From positions 1 through 64,000 of the forward strand of contig CAWKCP010000005.1 in assembly GCA_963848115.1 (NCBI GenBank): a stretch of DNA of 64,000 nucleotides, given 5' to 3'. A program made the translations under genes and the position numbers. Below the pieces are notes generated by a model. It did no database searches, was not told the DNA's origin, and saw nothing but the letters and a program-made list of their open reading frames with translations. This document shows, piece by piece, positions 50,877-58,658 of the stretch (its first letter is position 1; each line of letters starts with the position of its first letter). The stretch comes from JAWKOK01 sp963848115 (GTDB lineage Bacteria > Chloroflexota > Anaerolineae > Caldilineales > Caldilineaceae).

Positions 50877-51842
50877 ATGCGTGCAGACCGACTTCTTTCA
50901 TTAATGATGTTGTTACAAAACCGAAGACAAATGACGGCAGAAGAATTAGCCAATGAACTAGAGGTATCAAAACGAACAATTTATCGTGATATTGATGCTT
51001 TAAGTGTTGCCGGTGTGCCGGTCTACGCCAACGGAGGGCCTGGCGGCGGTTATGCTTTGCTGGATAATTATCGTACTACCCTTACCGGACTGAATGAAAA
51101 TGAGATTCGAGCACTATTTGTGCTGACCATCCCTGGCCCCATATCAGATTTAGGCATGAGCCAGCAGCTTAAAGCCGCTATTCTTAAATTGACCAGTTCA
51201 TTTGCCGACGATCACAACGAACATGCTAATTACCTTCGTCAACGTTTGCACTTAGATGCGGCGAGCTGGTTTCAAACAGATGAACCGGTACCTCATCTAA
51301 AAACCGTACAAGAGGCAGTTTGGCAAGATCGTCAATTATTACTTTCTTATCGCCGCAGGAATGGCGCGGTGAGTGAACGTACAATTTCACCCTATGGATT
51401 AGTGGCCAAAGCAAGCATTTGGTATCTGGTTGCTGCCGTTGAACAGGGGATGCGCGTGTATCGGGTATCTCGAATTGAAGCTATTCAAATGACCCAAACG
51501 CATTTTGCCCGCCCCCAAGATTTTGATTTAGCCGAGTTCTGGGTAGGTTGGGTGACCAGTTACAAGACCAGCCTGCCAAAATATCCGGTGACCCTGCGTA
51601 TTGGCCCAGATTTGGTTCCAGTCCTGCCCTATATCTTGGGAAATGATGTCCGGGCACTTGCTGAACAAGCCCTGCCCGATTCGGAAGGTTGGCGAATATT
51701 AGATTATACCTTTGAAAGGATTGAAGAGGCCCAAACATATGTATTGGGAATGGGGGCATCCGTGGATGTCATTGCCCCAGAGGAATTGCGAGTTAGTGTA
51801 TTGAAATTAGCCACAGAGGTTGTGGCACATTATTCTCGTTGA
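50877..51842 (+). CDS. WYL-domain HTH transcriptional regulator (YafY-like)
   Basis: 321 residues, ATG 50877 with GGGGGAAC upstream. An HTH_11-type N-terminus (RADRLLSLMMLLQNRRQMTA, SKRTIYRDIDALSVAGVPVY) is followed by a WYL domain (RTISPYGLVAKASIWYLVAA, RVYRVSRIEAIQMT). Such regulators bind nucleotides or small ligands. It is divergent from the hydrolase and likely autoregulates through the palindrome at 50807. AT-rich, hence probably acquired; an attC-like site follows 10 nt after its stop. Confidence 0.88.
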   Translation: MRADRLLSLMMLLQNRRQMTAEELANELEVSKRTIYRDIDALSVAGVPVYANGGPGGGYALLDNYRTTLTGLNENEIRALFVLTIPGPISDLGMSQQLKAAILKLTSSFADDHNEHANYLRQRLHLDAASWFQTDEPVPHLKTVQEAVWQDRQLLLSYRRRNGAVSERTISPYGLVAKASIWYLVAAVEQGMRVYRVSRIEAIQMTQTHFARPQDFDLAEFWVGWVTSYKTSLPKYPVTLRIGPDLVPVLPYILGNDVRALAEQALPDSEGWRILDYTFERIEEAQTYVLGMGASVDVIAPEELRVSVLKLATEVVAHYSR

Positions 51843-51852
51843 GACGCTACCC

Positions 51853-51913
51853 GCTAATGCAAAGCTCAGCGGGCGAGCAATAGCGAAGCGCCGCTGGAGC
51901 ATTGAGTTAGGGC
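51853..51913 (+). repeat. Second integron attC-like site
   Basis: CGCTAAT (degenerate R''), GCTCAGCGG (51864-51872), CCGCTGGAGC (51891-51900) and GTTAGGGC (51906-51913). The inner pair is complementary with one extra base on the right arm, and the 5-nt spacer before GTTAGGGC equals that of the site at 42319. R'' is imperfect, so this is weaker than the first. Confidence 0.45.
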
Positions 51914-52100
51914 TTTTTCATTGACACCAGTTGAATATGGAAACCGATGGAGTCTGACCCCATTGATTATGCGTTCTTTGCGCATACCTTGCACCAAGTT
52001 AAAGGTCGCCCACAATTTACTTTTGACCACTTTTCAAGCTCGTCAATATTGGTTGAGCAGACCTTGAAGTATCGTCCAGTGGTGTAATTACCGGCAGAAG

Positions 52101-52469
52101 GTGGACCTCACTCAGACCCACCGGCTGACCCGGCAAACGACCGCCGCCCTTGTCGCCGTCATTGTCGGCGGCGACATCGATCCGGAGAGTGACGCCTACC
52201 TGCTGAGCAAGAGCCGCAAGGACGGCAGCTTGACCAGCCCCGGCATCAGTCGTCAATCCGTTTTTCGCTTCGTGCGCTCCGTCGGTGAGGCCAACGGCAT
52301 CGATAGCCTATCCCCGCACGACCTCCGCCACTTCTGGGCAACCCATGCGGTGAGCCTTGGCACGTCGGCCTTTGCCCTGCGCGACGCCGGCGGCTGGAAA
52401 TCCTTGGCCATGCCCTCGCGCTACGTGGAGCAGAGCGAGATCGCCAATGACGTCGTGCTGATCCCATAG
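52101..52469 (+). pseudogene. C-terminal part of a tyrosine recombinase
   Basis: The frame opens at GTG 52101 without an N-terminal core-binding domain. It contains LSPHDLRHFWATHAVSLGTS (the HxxR block) and GGWKSLAMPSRYVEQSEIAN (the Tyr), i.e. the last third of a phage-type integrase. The arginine I region is missing. It is the opposite catalytic half to the fragment at 39280-39537. Not expected to be active alone. Confidence 0.65.
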
Positions 52470-52483
52470 CCTGCAATCAAAAA

Positions 52484-52541
52484 GCCCAGTCACTGGCAAC
52501 ACCCCGCCCTGAGCTTGCCGAAGGGTTGCCAGTGACCGGGC
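52484..52541. terminator. Long hairpin with nested repeat, terminator-like
   Basis: GCCCAGTCACTGGCAAC (52484-52500) pairs with GTTGCCAGTGACCGGGC (52525-52541) with one mismatch. TCTTCT follows and AAAAA precedes, so it may stop transcription in both directions. Its loop carries a dispersed repeat (GCCCTGAGCTTGCCGAAGG). Confidence 0.5.
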
Positions 52542-52730
52542 TCTTCTAATCTTTGATCCTTCACCCGCAGATAAGTCGGCTTATGCTCGGGTGTTCTGCT
52601 CGTAATCCGATTGACACACACCACGTTCCCCACTAGACTGGCCATGTCGACTTCCGCCATCCCACGGAGAGACCCCGCCATGGACGATGCCGACCAGATC
52701 ACGATAAATGTAGGCGAAGGATCAAGCTAC

Positions 52731-52853
52731 ATTGCCGCCGCCCGCCCCTACTATGAGCGTGCCCTGGCCATCTTCGAAGGCGCACTTGGGCCTGAACATC
52801 CCAACACACGGATAGTACGGAAGAATCTGGCGTACTTGCTTGCGCAGTTGTAA
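52731..52853 (+). pseudogene. TPR-repeat remnant
   Basis: Forty residues reading RPYYERALAIFEGALGPEHP and NTRIVRKNLAYLLAQL are the last tetratricopeptide unit of a kinesin-light-chain-like or NB-ARC-linked TPR protein. Nothing upstream continues the repeat. A leftover of a larger gene. Confidence 0.55.
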
Positions 52854-53130
52854 GCAGACTAGCCGACAATTTCACCCAGCTATCGTCAGGCAAAGAACTC
52901 ACAGGGTGACCGCCGCTGTCCACATCGCTCCGCCGTAGACTGCTCCCACATGCCCCAACCGTGGGCGCTCGTCCAGCCAGGGCCGCTGCCCAGCCCGCCA
53001 CCCCCAGGATTGGCGGCCGGGGGGCCGGCAAACGCGTCCACACCACCGCCGTCGCCCAGCGCCCGAGAATCCTCTGCCCCCCATCCGCCGTATTCATCAT
53101 TCACAATCGATCATTCACAATTGTTTCCCC
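52854..53130. other. No gene recognised
   Basis: GC-rich text with Pro/Gly-coding shadows on both strands and a TCATTCACAATCGATCATTCACAA-like direct repeat near 53096-53120 (10-bp unit CATTCACAAT). I see no supported gene. Confidence 0.4.
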
Positions 53131-53159
53131 TTGAACCGCCCACAATCCCATGCTATACT
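53131..53159 (+). promoter_or_regulatory. Sigma-70-type promoter
   Basis: TTGAAC (53131-53136) and TATACT (53154-53159) with a 17-bp spacer. There is no coding frame behind it before the terminator at 53260. Confidence 0.6.
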
Positions 53160-53165
53160 CGGATC

Positions 53166-53290
53166 AAGTGTCGCCCCTGACGCGCAATCGTTCGCTTGAG
53201 TCTCCAGGTCACAAGTCGTCGGGGGACGGGAGCGACGCAATCATCAGCAGATCTCGAACGGGACTGGCGCCTGCCAGTCCCGATTTTTGA
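53166..53290 (+). ncRNA. Candidate small RNA, about 125 nt
   Basis: A near-consensus promoter ends 6 nt before 53166 and a strong terminator closes at 53287. In between no frame longer than about 25 codons has a ribosome site. The transcript could fold: CGTCG (near 53216) with CGACG (near 53232), and a GTCGCCCC stretch that may pair with GGGGACGGGAGCGAC-like text. It does not match the conserved cores of SRP RNA, 6S RNA, tmRNA or RNase P that I know. Existence is inferred from signals only. Confidence 0.45.
53260..53287 (+). terminator. Rho-independent terminator
   Basis: GGGACTGGC (53260-53268) and GCCAGTCCC (53273-53281) with loop GCCT, followed by GATTTTT. A perfect 9-bp stem and T-tract. 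Confidence 0.75.
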
Positions 53291-53303
53291 TTAGACTTCC
53301 ATC

Positions 53304-53468
53304 ATGCCGAGTGCGATTTCATCACAAGATACCGAACTCAGCCCGAAAAAGATGACTGTACGGACTGCATTCCGTATATGGGCCCAGATTGGCATCACAC
53401 ACGGATTTTTTTATACAATCAAGGATTTTTTCCGAAAACGTCTAGAGATATCCGCCGAATCAGCCTAA
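53304..53468 (+). CDS. Doubtful 54-residue ORF
   Basis: An ATG frame PSAISSQDTELSPKKMTVRT then AFRIWAQIGITHGFFYTIKD, 17 nt past the terminator. There is no clear ribosome site, and the 3' end resembles repetitive AATCCGCGG-type intergenic DNA, so it may not be translated. Confidence 0.15.
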   Translation: MPSAISSQDTELSPKKMTVRTAFRIWAQIGITHGFFYTIKDFFRKRLEISAESA

Positions 53469-53604
53469 TCCGCGGTCTATTTTGGTCATAGGCTGTGCAA
53501 TTACAAGGAGAAGTGAACTTGAAGATTCTGATCAGTCCAGACGATCTCTCATCTTAATGGCTCACCAAATCCCACCATAGAAGGGGGCGCCGTCAACCCG
53601 GCGC

Positions 53605-53856
53605 ATGTCAGGTCATTTTCTCGTCGGATACCGGAAGATGACCTTGCTGAAGATGTACCTGGCGATCTTGGCCGATAACAGCGTGCACGATTACCCATTC
53701 GCCCGATGCTGGCATGACGATCGACTGTTTATGCTGACAGACCTGTGGCGAGCGGTCTTTTTTGTCGGGAAAGAACAGGCGTCACAGTCAGAAGTTGATG
53801 CGTTCAGCAATGTCGTTTTTCCCGGCTTTGCATACCCTTGCTTGACCCCGATGTAG
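53605..53856 (+). CDS. Doubtful 83-residue ORF
   Basis: The frame from 53605, or from the ATG at 53638 (TLLKMYLAILADNSVHDYPF, then RCWHDDRLFMLTDLWRAVFF). Composition is protein-like in the middle, but I recognise no family and the ribosome site is weak. It lies 84 bp before the phosphotransferase gene in the same direction. Confidence 0.25.
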   Translation: MSGHFLVGYRKMTLLKMYLAILADNSVHDYPFARCWHDDRLFMLTDLWRAVFFVGKEQASQSEVDAFSNVVFPGFAYPCLTPM

Positions 53857-53940
53857 GCGAGTTGGTGCCGAAATGATGGTAGAGACAGGCCCGTTCATCA
53901 TAGCCGGTCATCGTCGAGCCATAGCCAACAGGAGGATATC

Positions 53941-55161
53941 TTGAGTAGAGACGCTTCGACCTGCCAAGATCCAACGCACTGCGTCAACGCCATCGATCCA
54001 TCAACCCTGACGCCCATTGTCCAGAAAGCGCTGGACAACATCGAAACCCACGTCCTCTCTTGGACGGCCCAACCGCTTTCTGCCTCGTCGGCGGTTGGGC
54101 ACCTTTTTCGCATCTCCGGCACGGCGCGCGGCCGGTCGGAAACGTTCAATTGGTCAATGATCTTGAAGATCGTGCCCGCGCCCAACAGCGAGCATATGAA
54201 GTTCTCGTTCCTGTCGGACGAACCTTCGCACTTCGGCTATTGGAGACGCGAGCTGCTTTTTTATCAGTCCGATCTCCATGACAAACTACCGGCCGATCTG
54301 GCTACGCCTCGATGCTACCATGTCATGGAAAACACGGATAGTTACTGGCTCTGGATGGAAGAACTCGCCGAGTCGGTTCCTTGGACCTTCGCCCGTTATG
54401 CACTTGCCGCCAGGAAATTCGGCCAGTTCAACGGCCTGTATGCGCTTGAACGTCCCCTGCCGGCCTGGGATTGGCTTGCTACGAAGGGGAATGCCGTACG
54501 GTGGGCGACCGGAATCGGGATGTTGTCGGATGACACCTGGCAGTCTATAGAAGACGATGCAGGGCAAGATCCCCAGGTCAAACGAGCGTGGCCGGATGAT
54601 GTGCGGGCAGCAATGTGGCGCCTTTGGCAGGAACGTGAGGAGTTTCTCTCGCTGGCGACAAGACTGCCGAAAACCCTGGTTCACGGCGATATCTCTCGCA
54701 CCGATCTGTTTGTACGCAACGGACCAGACGCACGCGAAGAAATCGTGGCGATTGATTGGGGGCTGGTCGGCATCGCGCCCTTGGGTCATGACATCTCGGG
54801 ACTCACGATTCTGGCCGTTGTTGGCAAACCGCCCACGGCAGGGCCATCTCCGCATGAACTCGATGCACTCGACCAGCATCTGTTTGAAGCCTATCTTGAC
54901 GGGCTGCACGATGGTGGATGGCACGGCGATCCGCGTCTCGTGCGCCTCGGCTACACATCGAGGACAGCCATCCATTTTTCTCTCATCGGTGGCGTATCTC
55001 GAATTGAACGGATGGCCATAGAGCATCCCGATCCGGATCAATACCTTGCGGACTGTGGCCTTTCCCTGGAGGCCTATCTCGATGGATTGGCGACAACACG
55101 CCGTTATCTAGTTGGGCTTGCACAAGAGACACGTTTGCTGAGAGATGAGTTGAACCTCTAG
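53941..55161 (+). CDS. Aminoglycoside phosphotransferase (APH)-fold kinase
   Basis: 406 residues. TTG 53941 is the start, with AGGAGG upstream. The APH/choline-kinase fold is shown by the nucleotide-binding strand region (FNWSMILKIVPAP), LWMEELAESVPWTFARYALA, the catalytic loop VHGDISRTDLFVR (HGD with Asp at the usual Asn position) and AIDWGLVGIAPLGHD (metal-binding Asp). Substrates of such kinases include antibiotics, choline, sugars and amino acids. None can be assigned here. It stands alone downstream of the mobile region. Confidence 0.8.
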   Translation: MSRDASTCQDPTHCVNAIDPSTLTPIVQKALDNIETHVLSWTAQPLSASSAVGHLFRISGTARGRSETFNWSMILKIVPAPNSEHMKFSFLSDEPSHFGYWRRELLFYQSDLHDKLPADLATPRCYHVMENTDSYWLWMEELAESVPWTFARYALAARKFGQFNGLYALERPLPAWDWLATKGNAVRWATGIGMLSDDTWQSIEDDAGQDPQVKRAWPDDVRAAMWRLWQEREEFLSLATRLPKTLVHGDISRTDLFVRNGPDAREEIVAIDWGLVGIAPLGHDISGLTILAVVGKPPTAGPSPHELDALDQHLFEAYLDGLHDGGWHGDPRLVRLGYTSRTAIHFSLIGGVSRIERMAIEHPDPDQYLADCGLSLEAYLDGLATTRRYLVGLAQETRLLRDELNL

Positions 55162-55220
55162 GCTGGCTTGAATAACCAGTCAGATAGGTTTGCTACGCAG
55201 GCTGGCGAGCAAGCGTTGCC

Positions 55221-55580
55221 TCACGGCGGACTGACGGGCAGGCGACATCGAATCTGTACGGAATCCAAAGCCGAATCATTATTGACTCCAATCATTGGAT
55301 TTGCCAGTATCGCTTTAGCAGAAGCATGTTCCTCGATTCCCCAGGTGCCAACTTCGAGCATGACGCCGTCCAGGTTCACCTCCAAGTTTTCCTCCTGTGG
55401 TCGTTTCCCGCCAGCCGAGACGATGATTAGATCAACGTCCCGATAGTCGGGGAATGGCGCATCTTTGGGCATTTGAATGATTCCGCCCAGTAAGTAAGCG
55501 CCAATAAAACCCGGAGTCTGACTTCCAGTCTGCTCCACCCAATTGCTTACAAGTTTCTCGATCTCTTGAACTGTTCGCAT
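55221..55580 (-). pseudogene. Truncated nucleotidyltransferase-like protein
   Basis: 119 residues from ATG 55580 (GGGAGC upstream). IGAYLLGGIIQMPKDAPFPD and YRDVDLIIVSAGGKRPQE form a GG-x-DVD nucleotidyltransferase-like core. VMLEVGTWGIEEHASAKAIL gives the next strand. After ANPMIG the sequence loses family character and stops, so the C-terminal half is gone. Upstream, 55581-55660 has a second frame that I cannot assign. Confidence 0.45.
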
Positions 55581-55995
55581 ATGCTCCCTTTTCGAGTGCA
55601 GAAAAGCCCTTTTCTTTCAGGTCCTGACAGATATACAGAAAGTCGCCAGGCATTCATAACCTCAGACGGCCTTCCGTAGTGGACATGGCGATGTTCAGTC
55701 TCCATCGTGGGACTTGCCGCCCCAGGATAACCCTTGGCCAAATCTTGGCTATCGGTCACAGCGTCTCAAACGATTTGCGGTGTTCTCAGCGACACAGAGG
55801 CAGCGTGTCAGCGGTACGACGTGGCTGAGTATAACAGAGACAGGAAAATGGCGAATCGTGAATTTGTGAATGGGCATGGGGACGCGAAAGTGGGATCCGG
55901 CGGCGGGGGGTGAAGACGCGGTATCGATTGGATGAAGTTGACGCGGGATATGACCGACGGTTGGGGTCAACTATCAATCTTGAACCACGCAGGAG
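55581..55995. other. Gene-poor stretch with a shortened repeat copy
   Basis: It contains AAGTGGGATCCGGCGGCGG followed by GTGAAGACGCGGTATCGATT (about 55886-55930), a shortened copy of the sequence at 43475-43525 (minus strand). The copy lacks about 24 bp between two GGCGGGG repeats. No gene could be supported. Confidence 0.45.
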
Positions 55996-56178
55996 TTAAT
56001 TGACTTTTTCAACAACAAGTAGAAAGTCGACCTTCGCGGTAGCGCCCATGAGTTGGAAGGTCGGAGAAACATATGGAACGATTGACAGGACTTCTCCATC
56101 CAATTGGTTCAGGAAGAGCTCAAGTTTTTCTTGTGCCGTATCTTTTTTTACTTCAAGTCGATGAACACGATATCTCAT
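55996..56178 (-). CDS. Small conserved protein, DUF4177-like
   Basis: 60 residues, ATG 56178 with GGGAG 6 nt upstream. RYRVHRLEVKKDTAQEKLEL, FLNQLDGEVLSIVPYVSP and DFLLVVEKVN give the beta-alpha-beta-beta plan of small DUF4177-type proteins that begin with a tyrosine-containing strand. Function unknown. The longer upstream reading (from 56259) lacks a ribosome site. No further gene is seen in 56179-56468. Confidence 0.6.
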   Translation of the reverse strand: MRYRVHRLEVKKDTAQEKLELFLNQLDGEVLSIVPYVSPTFQLMGATAKVDFLLVVEKVN

Positions 56179-56468
56179 TGCGATCTCCCATTTCGGTATA
56201 ATCCGAAGCCACGATCGATCTGAGCCAATTGGGCAGCGCATGAACAGAGTAGCCGGCACGGTATCTACCTCTGGAAGGAACTATGTGAGGATTTCTGCCG
56301 GAATTCACCAGAGGCCAATAAGGGTGTAATTGAGATGGATCGCCCCGCAATCGAGACATTTCTTATCCTAATCAGACCCATCATTGATGGGCATCGACTA
56401 TAAGAAACTGGCGATCCATGTTTGTGCTTTGGTTCCTGATGTTACGGGGCTGGGCGCTCTACCCTGGT

Positions 56469-57593
56469 CTAGAGATAGTTCATGTGTTCGCGGTATATTT
56501 CGAGTGTGAATTGGTAATCGTGATAATCGACTAGCGGAGTGATCGAATGGTCGGAACCGAACACATAGCGAGCGCCACGGGCCTTCATGCCCTCGATAAG
56601 CGCGGCCACCTCCCGCCGGATGAGATCGCGATCTCCTGACTCGAGGACACGGACATCCATTCCCCCGATGAAGGCCAGTCGGTCACCGTGTGTTTCGGCC
56701 ATTGCCAGTGGATCACAGCCCGCCTTCCGTTCCAACGGATTCAAGATATCGAATCCTGCATCGACGATCAGTGGAAGCGCTCGCCAGATATCTCCGTCTG
56801 TGTGAAACTCCACCAACAGGCCGTAACCGTGAAAGAAATCGACGATCTCCCGATAGTAGGGGAACACCAGCTCTTCCAGCATTTGGGGTGAACAGAAGAG
56901 CCCGTTGTTGTAGGCCAGATCCTCGCATAAACGGATGCTATCTGGGATCCCGGCTTCCTCCAGCAAGATCTTGAAATGGGCCTTGAAGAAGTCGGTATAC
57001 ACTCGATTGAAGTCGTGTATCCAGCCGGGATCGGTGGCGAGGGAGGTGTACATGCACAGGTCCCCCATGGTCTGACGCATCGTTTCCCAGATCAATTGGT
57101 GCCCATAGAAGGTCCATAGGCCCTGTGTACGTCGCTTCTGCAACTCTTGCTTGGCGCCTGCTACATCAATGCGTGTGCGGTCCACGGTCAAGAGATGGTC
57201 GCGATAGTCACGCTCCCACACCACTCGGCTGTTCATGAGGAAGTCTATATGCTCAGGAGTGCCGGATATGTGCTTCCATCGCTTAAAGGCAGCCCCGGCG
57301 CCGTCCCGGATGATGATCCACGACTCTGTTTCCTCGATCACTTCTTTGTGGCCTGGCATCGGTAGAAGATCAAACCAGCCACCGACCTGCACCATATCGA
57401 AGGCGAAGTGATCACGCCAGTCGACTGCTTTTCTCCGGACCTGCCCGTCAAGGTCGATCACCTCTTCCGTCGGGTAGCCCTGTTCTATCCAGAGACGCAC
57501 TGTTTCGGGCCAGATGTTGACCTCGCGCAGGCCGACGCGGGAGGGCGCGTCCCCAATCAGGAGGCGACCCATGGCCTCATAGGGGGTGTTCAT
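56469..57593 (-). CDS. Uroporphyrinogen decarboxylase (URO-D) family protein
   Basis: 374 residues, TIM-barrel URO-D superfamily, which includes haem-pathway decarboxylases and MtaA/MtbA-type methylcobamide:CoM-like methyltransferases. Conserved late blocks are LLVEFHTDGDIWRALPLIVD, FDILNPLERKAGCDPLAM, LAFIGGMDVRVLES and RYVFGSDHSITPLVDYHDY. The usual HxCG metal site reads HTDG here, so the Cys ligand is Asp. The N-terminal half differs from HemE. It lies 10 nt downstream of the DppF-like gene in the same direction, and probably acts on a compound imported by that transporter. Confidence 0.75.
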   Translation of the reverse strand: MNTPYEAMGRLLIGDAPSRVGLREVNIWPETVRLWIEQGYPTEEVIDLDGQVRRKAVDWRDHFAFDMVQVGGWFDLLPMPGHKEVIEETESWIIIRDGAGAAFKRWKHISGTPEHIDFLMNSRVVWERDYRDHLLTVDRTRIDVAGAKQELQKRRTQGLWTFYGHQLIWETMRQTMGDLCMYTSLATDPGWIHDFNRVYTDFFKAHFKILLEEAGIPDSIRLCEDLAYNNGLFCSPQMLEELVFPYYREIVDFFHGYGLLVEFHTDGDIWRALPLIVDAGFDILNPLERKAGCDPLAMAETHGDRLAFIGGMDVRVLESGDRDLIRREVAALIEGMKARGARYVFGSDHSITPLVDYHDYQFTLEIYREHMNYL

Positions 57594-57602
57594 GTCCTCC
57601 TC

Positions 57603-58658
57603 TCAATTCTCCAATTCCAGAGAGGCTGTCTCGGCCCCCTGGTCTTCGACCAAGTAGCAGGCTACCTTGTGACCTGTGGCGCTTTCGCTGAGGCCGGGGC
57701 TGGACTGATAACACTTCTCCATGGCATAGGGACAGCGGGGAGAGAAATAGCAGCCTGTTGGCGGGTTGATGGGGCTGGGCACTTCCCCTTCCAATTCGAT
57801 CGGTACGATACCCCCGCTATCCCACCGGGCCTTGGGCACAGCGGACAGCAACGCCTGTGTGTAGGGATGCTGAGGGCTCGTGAAGAGCGTCTCGGTGGGT
57901 GCGATCTCGACGATCCTGCCCAGATACATCACGGCCACGTTTTCGCTGATATAGCGCACGACGCGTAGATCGTGGGAAATGAACAGATAGGTCAGGTTCA
58001 AGCGTGCCTGCAGGTCGCGCATCAGATTGATGACCTGGGCCTGGACCGAAACATCCAGTGCTGATACCGGCTCATCGGCCACGACAAAGACGGGATCGGT
58101 GGCCAATGCCCTGGCAATGCCCACACGCTGTCGCTGGCCGCCGCTGAATTCGTGTGGATAGCGATTCTCGAAGGCCGGGTTCAGTCCAACGAGGCGAAAC
58201 AGTTCAGCGACTCGTTCGCGGCGCTCGTTGGCATTGCCAATGCCGGCCATTACTAGTGGTTCACCGACGGTATAGCCGATCGAACGGCGGGGATCCAGCG
58301 AGGCATAGGGGTCCTGGAAAATAATCTGCATCTGCTGACGCGTTTTGCGCAGCGACTTTGCCGGCATCTCGGTGAGGTTTTCCCCGCGAAAGTAGACCGC
58401 ACCGCCGGTGGGTCGATGCAACTGGAGGATCGCCCGTCCCAGGGTGGATTTGCCGCAACCCGATTCACCCACCAACCCAAGGGTTTTACCAGCCTGAACC
58501 TCAAACGTGACCCCGTCGACCGCCTTGATGGCCGCACGCCCATCCCAGGGCCAGGGCCCCAGGCGAGACCCTTTGAAGTACATCTGAAGATCCTCAACGC
58601 TGAGCAGTACGTCGTTCCTATCGGGGGTATTGCCAGAGTTTTTGCCGGATTGGATCAT
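57603..58658 (-). CDS. Oligopeptide/dipeptide ABC transporter ATP-binding protein (OppF-like)
   Basis: 351 residues. Walker A GLVGESGCGKSTLGRAI, Q-loop QIIFQDPYASLDPR, signature SGGQRQRVGIARAL, Walker B VFVVADEPVSALDV, H-switch FISHDLRVVRY. The C-terminal extension has the OppF/DppF cysteine block (GCYFSPRCPYAMEKC, ACYLVED) that binds an Fe-S cluster in related proteins. It overlaps the OppD-like gene by 4 nt. It powers import together with 58655-59707. Confidence 0.93.
   Translation of the reverse strand: MIQSGKNSGNTPDRNDVLLSVEDLQMYFKGSRLGPWPWDGRAAIKAVDGVTFEVQAGKTLGLVGESGCGKSTLGRAILQLHRPTGGAVYFRGENLTEMPAKSLRKTRQQMQIIFQDPYASLDPRRSIGYTVGEPLVMAGIGNANERRERVAELFRLVGLNPAFENRYPHEFSGGQRQRVGIARALATDPVFVVADEPVSALDVSVQAQVINLMRDLQARLNLTYLFISHDLRVVRYISENVAVMYLGRIVEIAPTETLFTSPQHPYTQALLSAVPKARWDSGGIVPIELEGEVPSPINPPTGCYFSPRCPYAMEKCYQSSPGLSESATGHKVACYLVEDQGAETASLELEN

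Noticed and set aside
57408..57968. Plus-strand 186-codon frame
   Set aside because: It spans the junction of the URO-D and OppF-like genes in antisense and shows no domain.
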